A DNA stretch of 64,000 nucleotides. Origin: Nitrosopumilus piranensis. GTDB taxonomy: Archaea > Thermoproteota > Nitrososphaeria > Nitrososphaerales > Nitrosopumilaceae. Location of the stretch: contig NZ_CP010868.1 of assembly GCF_000875775.1 (NCBI RefSeq), positions 620,001 through 684,000 on the forward strand, in the 5' to 3' direction. The notes under the pieces were generated by a model. The model was not told the origin of the DNA. It was given only the letters and a program-made list of their open reading frames with translations, and made no database searches. Positions 28,191-36,088 of this stretch are shown here, one piece after another; the stretch's first letter is position 1, and the number at the start of each line of letters is the position of its first letter. Made by a program: the position numbers and the translations under genes.

Positions 28191-28708
28191 ATGAAATCTG
28201 TGAAGACTATCCTAGTCTTTGTAATTGCATCTGTTTTACTAGTTCCACTTCCTATCTTTGCCCCATCTCCCCCTGAATACTCTGGACACAATCAAATGAT
28301 CAATGACATGAGACATCACAAATCATACATGGGTATGTGTGCACTTGGGTTTGCACAACTTGATGGAGTGTGTGCTAGATGACAGATGTGGTCCGGTGCA
28401 TATCTTGGAAAGATGTGCATGATGAATGGCACTCTCAAAGAATACCTAAAACCACACCACCAAAAGTTTGCCGGGATATCCGTTGACAATATTATCTGTC
28501 TTGAAGGAAAACAACTGATGTTCAAACATGATCAACTCCTGCACTGAAAAATCAAAATAACTGTGATCCATCATATCCTGACTTTTGTATTCCATCTCCC
28601 CAATCAGACTTGAACTGTATAGATGTAGTTTACAAGAAATTTACTCTACTGCAATCAGATCCTCACAACTTTGATGGTGACAAAGACGGAATTGGTTGTG
28701 AAACCTAA
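28191..28708 (+). pseudogene. Broken exported cysteine-rich gene with Excalibur-like end
   Basis: A signal peptide (MKSVKTILVFVIASVLLVP) and MCALGFAQLDGVCAR are followed by a stop. The homologous continuation runs on in other frames: DDRCGPVH (frame of 28378), LGKMCMMNGTLKEYLKPHHQ to LMFKHDQ (frame of 28404), and a C-terminal DGDKDGIGCET ending at 28708 (frame of 28562). The middle part parallels the cysteine module of the MBL protein at 31348. The C-terminal CDPSYPDFC...DGDKDGIGC looks like an Excalibur calcium-binding domain. At least three frame changes make it a pseudogene unless the sequence has errors. Confidence 0.75.
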
Positions 28709-28741
28709 ACCCTAAATTCTGTGATATAGTAGCTTTTCTTG

Positions 28742-28849
28742 TTGAGTTACAGAACTGCAGTATTTTCTAAAAAAGAGATGGCAATAATTCTTGGCGTATC
28801 CACTATAGTATCCATTGTGTTGTATGTGACTTATACTGTGGGACGATGA
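28742..28849 (+). CDS. Small membrane protein, 35 aa
   Basis: A TTG-started frame encodes MSYRTAVFSKKEM followed by a single hydrophobic helix (AIILGVSTIVSIVLYVTYTV). Its TGA overlaps the ATG of the next gene (ATGA at 28846-28849). The overlap and the helix argue for a real, translationally coupled mini-gene. No family is recognised. Confidence 0.5.
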   Translation: MSYRTAVFSKKEMAIILGVSTIVSIVLYVTYTVGR

Positions 28850-29097
28850 AACCAGTAATCCCACTAATCATTGTCTTTGTTGTTGCAATAATTATTGGAA
28901 TGATGGGCAGCTCAAACTATGATGCATATGTTGCAGAGCGAGATCAGAGAAATCTGCAAGCAGCAGTTGAGGACTGCAAGAGTTTGTTTTCACAGGGCCA
29001 AGAGCAAGAAGATTGCATTACAAAGTCCCTTGATGTCTTTGGAACAGAATATCAGCAAGCACAATGGCAAAACAGAGACTATACTCTAAACCCTTAG
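28846..29097 (+). CDS. Small membrane-anchored protein, 83 aa
   Basis: An N-terminal helix (VIPLIIVFVVAIIIGMMG) anchors a roughly 60-residue, Gln-rich outer domain with two cysteines (C44 and C57 region: EDCKSLF and EDCITKS) that could form a disulfide. It overlaps the preceding 35-residue membrane protein by ATGA. Family unknown. Confidence 0.62.
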   Translation: MKPVIPLIIVFVVAIIIGMMGSSNYDAYVAERDQRNLQAAVEDCKSLFSQGQEQEDCITKSLDVFGTEYQQAQWQNRDYTLNP

Positions 29098-29186
29098 GAA
29101 TATTACAAAATCTATTTCAAAAATTAGTATTTGGACTCAATTCTTTGATTTGATATGTGTACAAATTTTTTTAAAAAATAAAAAAT

Positions 29187-29366
29187 TTGTTAAGAACATT
29201 AATACCCAATTGTCATCATTGCGGGAAACCATTTGAAAGCAAAGACAAGAAATTTTGTCATGAAAGTTGTAGAGATGCACACATCTTAGAAATGAGAAAA
29301 AATTCAAAGAAATATCTAAAAATGATCCTGACCATACCAAGAAATTATCCTCTGATTAGTTTTTAG
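29187..29366 (+). CDS. C4 zinc-finger mini-protein, 59 aa
   Basis: A TTG start gives MLRTLIPNCHHCGKPFES. Cysteines 9, 12, 24 and 28 form a CxxC-x11-CxxxC zinc site, and a basic C-terminal tail follows. The spacing is the same as in the two mini-genes at 30515 and 30656. Such small treble-clef or zinc-ribbon proteins commonly bind nucleic acid or protein; no role can be assigned. The start is the first possible one after an AT-rich promoter-like stretch. Confidence 0.6.
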   Translation: MLRTLIPNCHHCGKPFESKDKKFCHESCRDAHILEMRKNSKKYLKMILTIPRNYPLISF

Positions 29367-29405
29367 ATTATTTTAGTCATATTTCGTATTTTCAAAGCTC
29401 TTAAT

Positions 29406-29642
29406 TTGCTAATATTACAAAATAATTCTAGTTTGTCTTTTGAAAAAGATGTCCAAGCACTCAAAAAAGCATTAGCTGACACTGATAGTCGAATTCAAAA
29501 ATTAGAAGAACATCGAGAATCTGAAATCAAGAAACTTGGCAATAAAAATTCAGAGACAATACATAGACTTGAGAGAAACCTAGAGAATCTGCGCAAAAAA
29601 CGGGCCCTCATTTTATCTGAATTAGAATTTTTTAAAAAATAG
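29406..29642 (+). CDS. Coiled-coil protein, 78 aa
   Basis: From about residue 12 to the end the sequence is one charged heptad-rich helix (VQALKKALADTDSRIQKLEE, then RLERNLENLRKKRALILSEL). It is probably a soluble dimeric or trimeric coiled coil. The start is TTG (MLILQNNSS). No membrane segment or metal ligands. Family not recognised. Confidence 0.6.
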   Translation: MLILQNNSSLSFEKDVQALKKALADTDSRIQKLEEHRESEIKKLGNKNSETIHRLERNLENLRKKRALILSELEFFKK

Positions 29643-29690
29643 TATTGTGCTTGTTATTACCATTCGTGGACATTTATTTTTTAAAATATC

Positions 29691-30224
29691 TCATAACATC
29701 TTTCGTTCTATTTTGTGATTGTATTTATGCTCGTAATCCCATGAGAATAGTGTTTTTTGTGGATCATTAGCGTATATCTCTATCCAAAATGATGGACACA
29801 TCTCATTATGTAATCTAAAAGATTTTCCAACTATTTCCTCTTTATCTGTAATTATTTGAATGTATTTTGTTTTTTGATTTTCATTGTAGCACATGTTAAA
29901 TTTTGTAAGAAATTTCTCTTGGCCAATTTTGATTACAGTTAGTATTTTTGCATTAGATGAAACTTCAGATATCTTTGATTTCTTTTGATTAAAATTATTT
30001 TTTTCTATGAAATTAGGATCTTTGAATAACATCATACATTTGTCCATTATGGGATAAGCTGGATATCGTTTCTGAAATCCATCTTCCCCCATAATTAAAA
30101 ATTTTGGATATATGTTTGTGCAACGTATCTCGTCTGATTTTTTTAAAGACGTTGCAAAAGAATCAGGCAAAAAATAACTTCCAAATAGCATGGCAGCTAA
30201 AAGAAAAACCATAATTTTTTGCAT
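29691..30224 (-). CDS. Exported hypothetical protein, 177 aa
   Basis: A signal peptide (MVFLLAAMLFGSYFLPDSFA) precedes a lysine-rich mature part with four cysteines (residues in IRCTNIY, DKCMMLF, NMCYNENQ and EMCPSFW). The arrangement suggests two disulfides in an extracytoplasmic domain. A large inverted repeat sits just upstream of its start. Family not recognised. Confidence 0.65.
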   Translation of the reverse strand: MQKIMVFLLAAMLFGSYFLPDSFATSLKKSDEIRCTNIYPKFLIMGEDGFQKRYPAYPIMDKCMMLFKDPNFIEKNNFNQKKSKISEVSSNAKILTVIKIGQEKFLTKFNMCYNENQKTKYIQIITDKEEIVGKSFRLHNEMCPSFWIEIYANDPQKTLFSWDYEHKYNHKIERKML

Positions 30225-30244
30225 GATTCACACATGTATCAAAC

Positions 30245-30327
30245 AATAATAAGAAAAGAAACACGTCTCAATTTTTACACATGGACATAATTTAGTTTGA
30301 GACATGCTTCTTGTTTTTCTTATTATT
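30245..30327. repeat. Large inverted repeat / hairpin
   Basis: The 13-base arm AATAATAAGAAAA (30245-30257) is perfectly complementary to 30315-30327, and an inner 7-base pair GTCTCAA/TTGAGAC (30265-30271 with 30297-30303) is nested within it. The loop is 25 bases. It lies between the minus-strand exported gene and the zinc-finger mini-genes. It could be a transcript structure, a regulatory site or a remnant of a small inverted-repeat element. The rest of the 290-base gap shows nothing else. Confidence 0.6.
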
Positions 30328-30514
30328 CACCGGTAGTTGATTTTCTTTTTCTTTTTACCAATGTTTGATCCTCCAAAATCAAAATCAAAAATTAGTATTT
30401 TAGATGTGAATCTTTTATTCTCTGTCAGGATAAAGTCAACCAGTTAACTTCGTATGTGTATTAATCAAGAAATCCCTTTCTTAAATACAAAAATCATTGA
30501 TCTCTTTTGAAACA

Positions 30515-30646
30515 ATGAAGAAGATTAGAAAAAAACTGTTTGCAGAAGATACGTTATTGGAGAAAACCTGCAAAACATGCAATGAAAAATTTGTTAATCG
30601 TTCCAGTGAGTATTGCTCAAAGGACTGCGCAAGTTATATCATTTGA
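30515..30646 (+). CDS. C4 zinc-finger mini-protein, 43 aa
   Basis: ATG start, MKKIRKKLFAEDTLLEKTC, then cysteines 19, 22, 34 and 38 in CxxC-x11-CxxxC spacing (CKTCNEKF and CSKDC). The basic N-terminus would suit nucleic-acid binding. It is followed 9 bases later by another gene of the same pattern, so the two look like a tandem duplicate pair. Confidence 0.6.
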   Translation: MKKIRKKLFAEDTLLEKTCKTCNEKFVNRSSEYCSKDCASYII

Positions 30647-30655
30647 GGAAATGTC

Positions 30656-30787
30656 GTGAGATTTGAGCACTGTATGTGCTGTGGAAGGCAATTTGCTGAT
30701 AATTCAGGTAGTTATTGTTCTTATCAATGCGAATTAATTGCATCTATAACAAAAAAGAAATTTTATCTCAAAAAAGATCTCAGATGA
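30656..30787 (+). CDS. C4 zinc-finger mini-protein, 43 aa
   Basis: GTG start (MRFEHCMCCGRQF). Cysteines 6, 9, 21 and 25 keep the CxxC-x11-CxxxC spacing of the preceding mini-gene, with a lysine-rich tail. The same length as its neighbour supports duplication. An ATG five bases upstream is in another frame and quickly stopped. Confidence 0.55.
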   Translation: MRFEHCMCCGRQFADNSGSYCSYQCELIASITKKKFYLKKDLR

Positions 30788-30813
30788 AATATTTTGTTCT
30801 CAAATTCAACACA

Positions 30814-30836
30814 ATTGTGTGCCTGGGGCGAGTTTT
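30814..30836 (-). other. Degenerate copy of tRNA-Met 3' end (possible att remnant)
   Basis: The plus-strand stretch around GTGTGCCTGGGGCGAGTTT matches the 3' end of the tRNA-Met gene at 59755-59867 with one substitution in the acceptor/T-stem part, plus a one-base indel in the preceding AATTGTG flank. It has the same orientation as the intact gene. No complete tRNA can be folded here. It may be a decayed attachment site or a remnant of a duplicated tRNA gene. Confidence 0.5.
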
Positions 30837-30891
30837 GTGAAATTAGTTTGATGCCGCACCATTTTGTTTATAAATAAATTTAATTATAAAA

Positions 30892-31151
30892 ATTATTGAA
30901 CAAGTAATTCTTCCTGTTTTAACAAGTATTCTTGTTTTAGGTACAATTGAATTATCTTATGATTTCTTTACAGATCCTGATAAAAAATCAAGATTTTTGA
31001 CTACATTCATTTGTGATTCTGATGGCTCACTGTTTTTATCGGCAAAAATGATGACAATGAATGTAGCACTGATGAATTTTTGAAATTTATGGACTTTCCT
31101 ATTTTCAACAAACTAGTTGAGAAGGGAATAATTACTCCATGCAATCGTTAA
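30892..31151 (+). pseudogene. Frameshifted small gene remnant
   Basis: An open stretch without a start codon reads LPVLTSILVLGTIELSYDFF and then ICDSDGSLFL. After a one-base shift near 31050 it continues as GKNDDNECSTDEFLKFMDF to CNR and a stop at 31151. The continuity of composition across the shift suggests one former gene with a membrane helix and an acidic cysteine-containing tail. The lack of a start and the shift make function unlikely. Confidence 0.35.
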
Positions 31152-31347
31152 TTTCTTAATCCCTACGTCTATTTTTTTCCTAAATCTGTAATGGACTTGA
31201 ACTAATTTGAAATTATAATGAATTGACATCATCATTTCATCTTTGCTTAGAAATTTTTCTTCAAGATTCTTGGAATGTTTGCTCCTTTGAATTTGGTACA
31301 ATTTGATTTTCATCAAAACCTTTAAAGTACATTTTCTACCGTATACT

Positions 31348-33225
31348 ATGAAATTAATTTGGATGATGCTCCCAATGATTGCTTTGGGATTATTTGGAAT
31401 ATCAGAGTCTTTTGCACAAGAAGCAACTTCAACTGTAAATTCTTCTATTACTCAACAAAATCTAAAAGAAATGGTTGAAAACTGGATGAGCAATCCAGAT
31501 GAAGATGATACAAAACAACGTTTAGAAATTATGAAAGCATATTATGCATTTGAAGAAACAGGACAACAATTAATACACAACCAAGAAGGATTGGTCTTGA
31601 TGAACCAAATTAGAAAGATGGTTAGTCTGCAGATTCCAATAGAAGAGCTTGATGAATTACGAAGTCAAGTACAAGTGGAACTTGGATTGGAGATGCCTTT
31701 TGAAACTAAAATTTTCTATGTTGGCGCAAATCTGGTTGATTGTGTTGGGGTAGGGCCTATGAAATGCATGCAAATCCGTGAGGATCCTAATTCTAGATGG
31801 CAGAACTTTTATGATTCAATCAAAGGATTTGATTATACTGAAGGAAAGTCATACAAAATTTCAGTAAAAGTCACTGATATTGAAAATCCTCCTGCTGATG
31901 CATCAAGTAAAAAATATGAATTACTTGAAATCTTAGATCAAAAGTCATATGCAAAACACATTCCATACAAGGGATTATGTGCTCCAGGATTTGTTTCACT
32001 TGGAGAGATATGTGTTTTAAATGATAGATGTGGTTCTGGGATATATCCGGGTAAAGTCTGTGTTGTGGATGGAGTAAAGCAACCCTATCTCAAACCCCTA
32101 CATCAAGGCAATGCAGGAATTGCTGCAAGTGATGTTGTATGTGCAGATGGGTTCAAACTGGTATTCAAGCATGATATTACTCCTGTATGTGTACAGCCAT
32201 CTTCTGTTGACAAATTTGTAGAACGTGGATGGCATTTGGAGCCACCAGTTGTAGCATGTACTTTGGAATTTGCTCCAGTATGTGGAGTTAATGACAAGAC
32301 GTATGGCAACATGTGTGCACTAAATGCAGATCATGTTACAATGAAAAGTAAGGGTGAATGTAAAAGTATGACTGATAACACCTCTGGAATTTTTAATGAT
32401 GCTTTGAAGTATACATCAAAACCCCTAGTTGAAGATGAACAAAAAGGATATGCAGTAACTGAAATTGCAAGTGGTGTTTATTGGCTTGTTGGAGGTGGCT
32501 ATCAGACAATGTTTCTGACTACAGGACAAGGAGTTGTTGCATTTGATGCTCCTAAACCAATTGGCGAGAAATATCTGCAAGCAATAAACGAAGTTACTGA
32601 TGAGCCAATAACTCACATGGTTTATTCGCATCACCATCAGGATCATACAGGTGCTGCAGGAGAAATATTTTCCAAAGATGTAATTTTCATTGCACACAAA
32701 GATGCTGCTAAACTTTTAGAATCAGACAATGATCCTAATAGACCATTCCCTACGCAAATTTTTGAAGGTGATTTTAACACTTTAGAAATAGGTAGCAAAA
32801 CAATTGAATTCCATGATCTTGGAGAATTTCATTCAAAGGGAAATATGCTGATCTTGTTGCCTGATCACAAGATAGCAATGCTAGTTGATTTGTTCAGACC
32901 TGCCGAATCACCCTATCGTGCATTTGGTGTAACTCCAGACATTGAACTTTACTTGGAAAGTCATGATGTTTTACAAACTTTTGATTTTGATGTACTTATT
33001 TCAGGACATACAAATCTTCTTGCAACAAAGAAACATGTTGATACAAACAAGATGTTCACATTAGATGTACTACAAAATGCAAAGAATGCTTTAGCATTAT
33101 CAGATGTTCCAATTGATACTTGTACCACTAATACTATACAACAATGGGAGGGAAGACTAGGAAATTTGGATGCATTTATGGTAGATCATTGCACTGCAAT
33201 GATTGATTATTTGGAATCTAAATAG
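31348..33225 (+). CDS. Exported Kazal / metallo-beta-lactamase fusion protein
   Basis: The start is taken at MKLIWMMLPMIALG, a signal peptide; 15 upstream codons are open but not hydrophobic. A helical N-terminal region is followed by a cysteine module (about 205-300: GLCAPGFVSLGEICV and FKLVFKHDITPVCV), a Kazal-type inhibitor domain (C304 to about 337: FAPVCGVNDKTYGNMCALNA), and a metallo-beta-lactamase domain with metal ligands HHQDH from H428. Both the hydrolase and the inhibitor domain would act outside the membrane. Kazal domains block serine proteases; the MBL substrate is unknown. The cysteine module also occurs in the broken gene at 28191. Confidence 0.82.
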   Translation: MKLIWMMLPMIALGLFGISESFAQEATSTVNSSITQQNLKEMVENWMSNPDEDDTKQRLEIMKAYYAFEETGQQLIHNQEGLVLMNQIRKMVSLQIPIEELDELRSQVQVELGLEMPFETKIFYVGANLVDCVGVGPMKCMQIREDPNSRWQNFYDSIKGFDYTEGKSYKISVKVTDIENPPADASSKKYELLEILDQKSYAKHIPYKGLCAPGFVSLGEICVLNDRCGSGIYPGKVCVVDGVKQPYLKPLHQGNAGIAASDVVCADGFKLVFKHDITPVCVQPSSVDKFVERGWHLEPPVVACTLEFAPVCGVNDKTYGNMCALNADHVTMKSKGECKSMTDNTSGIFNDALKYTSKPLVEDEQKGYAVTEIASGVYWLVGGGYQTMFLTTGQGVVAFDAPKPIGEKYLQAINEVTDEPITHMVYSHHHQDHTGAAGEIFSKDVIFIAHKDAAKLLESDNDPNRPFPTQIFEGDFNTLEIGSKTIEFHDLGEFHSKGNMLILLPDHKIAMLVDLFRPAESPYRAFGVTPDIELYLESHDVLQTFDFDVLISGHTNLLATKKHVDTNKMFTLDVLQNAKNALALSDVPIDTCTTNTIQQWEGRLGNLDAFMVDHCTAMIDYLESK

Positions 33226-33269
33226 ACTAGTTCATAATTAAAATACTTTGAAATATTCCATAAATCTAG

Positions 33270-34991
33270 ATGCAGACCTTTACTAGTATCAGTACAAAAC
33301 TCATAGTTTTAGTACTTACCATCAGCATTACATCAATTGCAGTAACAACTGGATTGGCGTATAATTTTGTAGATTCTATTATCAAAGAAGATTTCAAAGA
33401 ATCTCTAAAGGATGAATCTGAAACAAGAGGTAATACAATCACATCAATCATTGAATCAAGAATTAACAAATTACAAGAATTTTCACAAAATGAGTCTCTT
33501 TTACATGCCTTTGATGTGCTGATACCTGCCTTGGATGATACTTCATTTGATAGAATTCTTGATGAACAATCCCCAATACTGCATTATGAGTTTAATTCAT
33601 TTCAATTAAACGAGTTTGAAGCTGGAATACGAGATCTTCAGATAATCAATATGCGAGGAAAACCAATATTTTCTTTAAATGAAAAAATTGATCCTACTAC
33701 TTATGTCAAAAGTAATTACAAAGTAAGCCAGCCTACTGTACAATTTGTTCAAGATATAGACAAGACACGCTTGCTCAAAATTTCTATTCCCGTTTATGAC
33801 AAAAATGAAAATCAAGACGGAGTCATGATTGCCACGATGGGTAGTTCTGTGTTTGACAATATTCTGCTGAACAGATTTGGATTGCATGATTCAGGGGAAG
33901 TATACTTGGTAAATGAAAATAAAATGATGATTTCTGAATCAATATTTTTTGAAAATGCCAAATTTAATCAAAAAGTAGACACATTTGCAGTGTCTGAGTG
34001 CTTTGAAAAAGGAAATAACGTAGAGGCTGCCGAATATACAGATTATAGAGATGTTGATATTTTTGGTTATTCTTATTGTAAACCTGATTTAGGATTTGTT
34101 TTACTAACTGAAGTGGATGAAGCAGTAATTCTAAAGCCAATAACAGAACTTCAAAACAGAATACTCGTTGTAGGTATAACTCTTATGGTAATTGCAAGTA
34201 TTGTTACATTTGTTCTCTCAAAGAGAATATCTACGCCCATTCTAAAACTTCGTAATGCTGCACAAGAACTGTCTTCAGGTAATTTTGATGTAAGAACAAA
34301 CATCAAAACAAATGATGAGATTGAACAACTATCCACATCTTTTGATGATATGGCAGAGACATTACAGGAAACAATTTCTGCAATAGGAAAACGTGAAAAC
34401 CTGATTAAAAGACAAGATGATATTCTCTTAAAGTTCTCTGAGCAAAAAAGAGAAGGCTATGTTTGTCTAATTGACTTGGTAGGCTCACTTTCATTAACGG
34501 AAACCCTTTCTGAAGACAAAAAAAGACGTTACAGTAAAATCTTTACGGATTCAGTAATTCCAATTATCAAAAAATATGAAGGAATACCAATCAAAATTAT
34601 AGATGATGCCATATTGTTTTATTTCCCAATATCTGATGATGATCAAAAATCTCTATCAAATACATTGAATTGTTGTCTGGATTTGACCAAATTAGATAAA
34701 GAACTAGATGAGAAAACAAAATCTGAGAATCTTCCTGGCATGTCTTATAGAATAAGCTCTGCATTTGGAACAGTTAATGAAGCCAAGACCTCCGATTCTG
34801 TACTAGATGATATTTTTGGAGAGCCAGTAAATACAGTCTTTATGATTAATCAGTATGCACTACCTAACACTGTAGTCGTTGATTACTCTATTTACGAAAA
34901 AGCAAAAGACCTCAGTTTCAAATTTACTAAATTAACCCGAAGTATAATCAAAGGATTGGAATATACTATTTTTGTAGTTTCGCTAAAGTAA
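33270..34991 (+). CDS. Membrane receptor: Cache, HAMP and class III cyclase domain
   Basis: A transmembrane helix (about 10-30) precedes an extracellular Cache-like sensor (about 35-290). A second helix (ILVVGITLMVIASIVTFVL, about 294-313) leads to a HAMP domain (RISTPILKLRNAAQELSSG) and a C-terminal nucleotide cyclase fold (about 390-560). The first metal-binding aspartate is seen in CLIDLVGS and the second in KIIDDAILFYF. The domain lacks the typical FxDI and GDG wording, so cyclase activity is uncertain; it may be a degenerate signalling domain. It presumably converts an external signal into a cytoplasmic one. Confidence 0.82.
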   Translation: MQTFTSISTKLIVLVLTISITSIAVTTGLAYNFVDSIIKEDFKESLKDESETRGNTITSIIESRINKLQEFSQNESLLHAFDVLIPALDDTSFDRILDEQSPILHYEFNSFQLNEFEAGIRDLQIINMRGKPIFSLNEKIDPTTYVKSNYKVSQPTVQFVQDIDKTRLLKISIPVYDKNENQDGVMIATMGSSVFDNILLNRFGLHDSGEVYLVNENKMMISESIFFENAKFNQKVDTFAVSECFEKGNNVEAAEYTDYRDVDIFGYSYCKPDLGFVLLTEVDEAVILKPITELQNRILVVGITLMVIASIVTFVLSKRISTPILKLRNAAQELSSGNFDVRTNIKTNDEIEQLSTSFDDMAETLQETISAIGKRENLIKRQDDILLKFSEQKREGYVCLIDLVGSLSLTETLSEDKKRRYSKIFTDSVIPIIKKYEGIPIKIIDDAILFYFPISDDDQKSLSNTLNCCLDLTKLDKELDEKTKSENLPGMSYRISSAFGTVNEAKTSDSVLDDIFGEPVNTVFMINQYALPNTVVVDYSIYEKAKDLSFKFTKLTRSIIKGLEYTIFVVSLK

Positions 34992-35177
34992 CAAATTTTT
35001 TCCTAGTTGGGTCAATACTCCCTAAACAGCATTTGACATGTAAACCCAGAATCTTGATCTGATTAGGTTCTTTTAAGGCTAAATCGATTGAACTCCGAGA
35101 TATTGATTTTATTTGTGAGATATTAAAAATGACAAATCGTTCATTGATGTTAAATACAAAATTTTTCTATATTGTTC

Positions 35178-35297
35178 ATGATGAATGTATGGAAATGTTA
35201 TCGGTGTGATCTGTCATTTGCCAAGGAATCTTATGCCAATATGCATCATGAAATAACAAAACATCCGTTTAGATCAATCGAATACATTGGTGCATAA
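35178..35297 (+). CDS. C2H2 zinc-finger mini-protein, 39 aa
   Basis: MMNVWKCYRCDLSF continues to MHHEITKHPF, giving a CxxC-x12-HxxxxxH site typical of single C2H2 fingers. Two adjacent ATGs can serve as start. It lies in an otherwise empty 466-base gap (34992-35457); the rest of that gap shows nothing recognisable. Single-finger proteins of this size are known in archaea; the target is unknown. Confidence 0.55.
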   Translation: MMNVWKCYRCDLSFAKESYANMHHEITKHPFRSIEYIGA

Positions 35298-35457
35298 AAT
35301 ACAAAATATCAGAAGAACTTTTCAATGACGGTAATTGATTTTCATACATCATGGTCCAATATTTTAAAATTCATTGTAGTTTAACAAAATAAAATTAACA
35401 AAAGCTCAACTTGTACATCTGTTTTATATTTAAACTCTATTAGAATTGAATTCATGT

Positions 35458-35820
35458 ATGGCATCTGCCAAAAAAATAATCAAGAAAGTTGCAAAAAAAG
35501 CAAAACGTACCGCAAAAAAGACAGCACCTAAAGCAAAACGTACTGTCAAACGCGTTGCAAAAAAAGCAAAACGTACCGCAAAAAAGACAGCACCTAAAGC
35601 AAAACGTACTGTCAAACGCGTTGCAAAAAAAGCAAAACGTACCGCAAAAAAGACAGCACCTAAAGCAAAACGTACTGCTAAGAACAAAGCATCAAAAGCA
35701 AAACGTACTGCTAAGAACAAAGCATCAAAAGCAAAACGTACCGCAAAAAAGACAGCACCTAAAGCAAAACGTACTGCTAAGAACAAAGCATCAAAAGCAA
35801 AACGAAAAACAAAACGTTAA
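35458..35820 (+). CDS. Lysine-rich H1-like DNA-binding protein
   Basis: About 120 residues made of AKKAKRTAKKTAPKAKRTV-type repeats, composed almost only of Lys, Ala, Arg, Thr and Val. This resembles the C-terminal tail of histone H1 and bacterial H1-like proteins, so it probably binds and compacts DNA or RNA. The start MASAKKIIKK is preferred over an ATG four codons earlier. The DNA is a perfect 66-bp tandem repeat in its first half. Low complexity leaves the other frames open too; this frame has the ATG, a promoter-like AT run and sensible composition. Confidence 0.72.
   Translation: MASAKKIIKKVAKKAKRTAKKTAPKAKRTVKRVAKKAKRTAKKTAPKAKRTVKRVAKKAKRTAKKTAPKAKRTAKNKASKAKRTAKNKASKAKRTAKKTAPKAKRTAKNKASKAKRKTKR
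35491..35677 (+). repeat. 66-bp tandem repeat (almost three units)
   Basis: Units start at 35491, 35557 and 35623 with a 66-bp period (22 codons) and no base differences in the shared parts. The third unit diverges after about 55 bases into shorter 24-bp-like repeats that run to the gene end. Confidence 0.9.
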
Positions 35821-36088
35821 TCTACTTTTGGGAATCCATATCTTTATTTTTTACTTATAATCAACTTAAATGCTATAGTTGGAAATGTTATATGGTGTGC
35901 TAGGTGGAACTGCTTTTCCATAACACTTCGTTTAGCTAGTCACCATTTTTTCTCATTTCGGAAACAATTGTGACAACAACGATTGCCAAACTTATTCCAA
36001 TTAATCCTATCCTACGAACCACTTTTCTCACTAAACCAGTTCAAATCTTATAGGATTCAAACTAAATTCTCATTTATCAATAACTAGT

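Noticed and set aside
35430-35860. Two other long frames across the lysine-rich gene
   Set aside because: The 66-bp repeat keeps several frames open. They give Phe/Ala- or Gln/Asn-rich nonsense, while the chosen frame gives a plausible basic protein.
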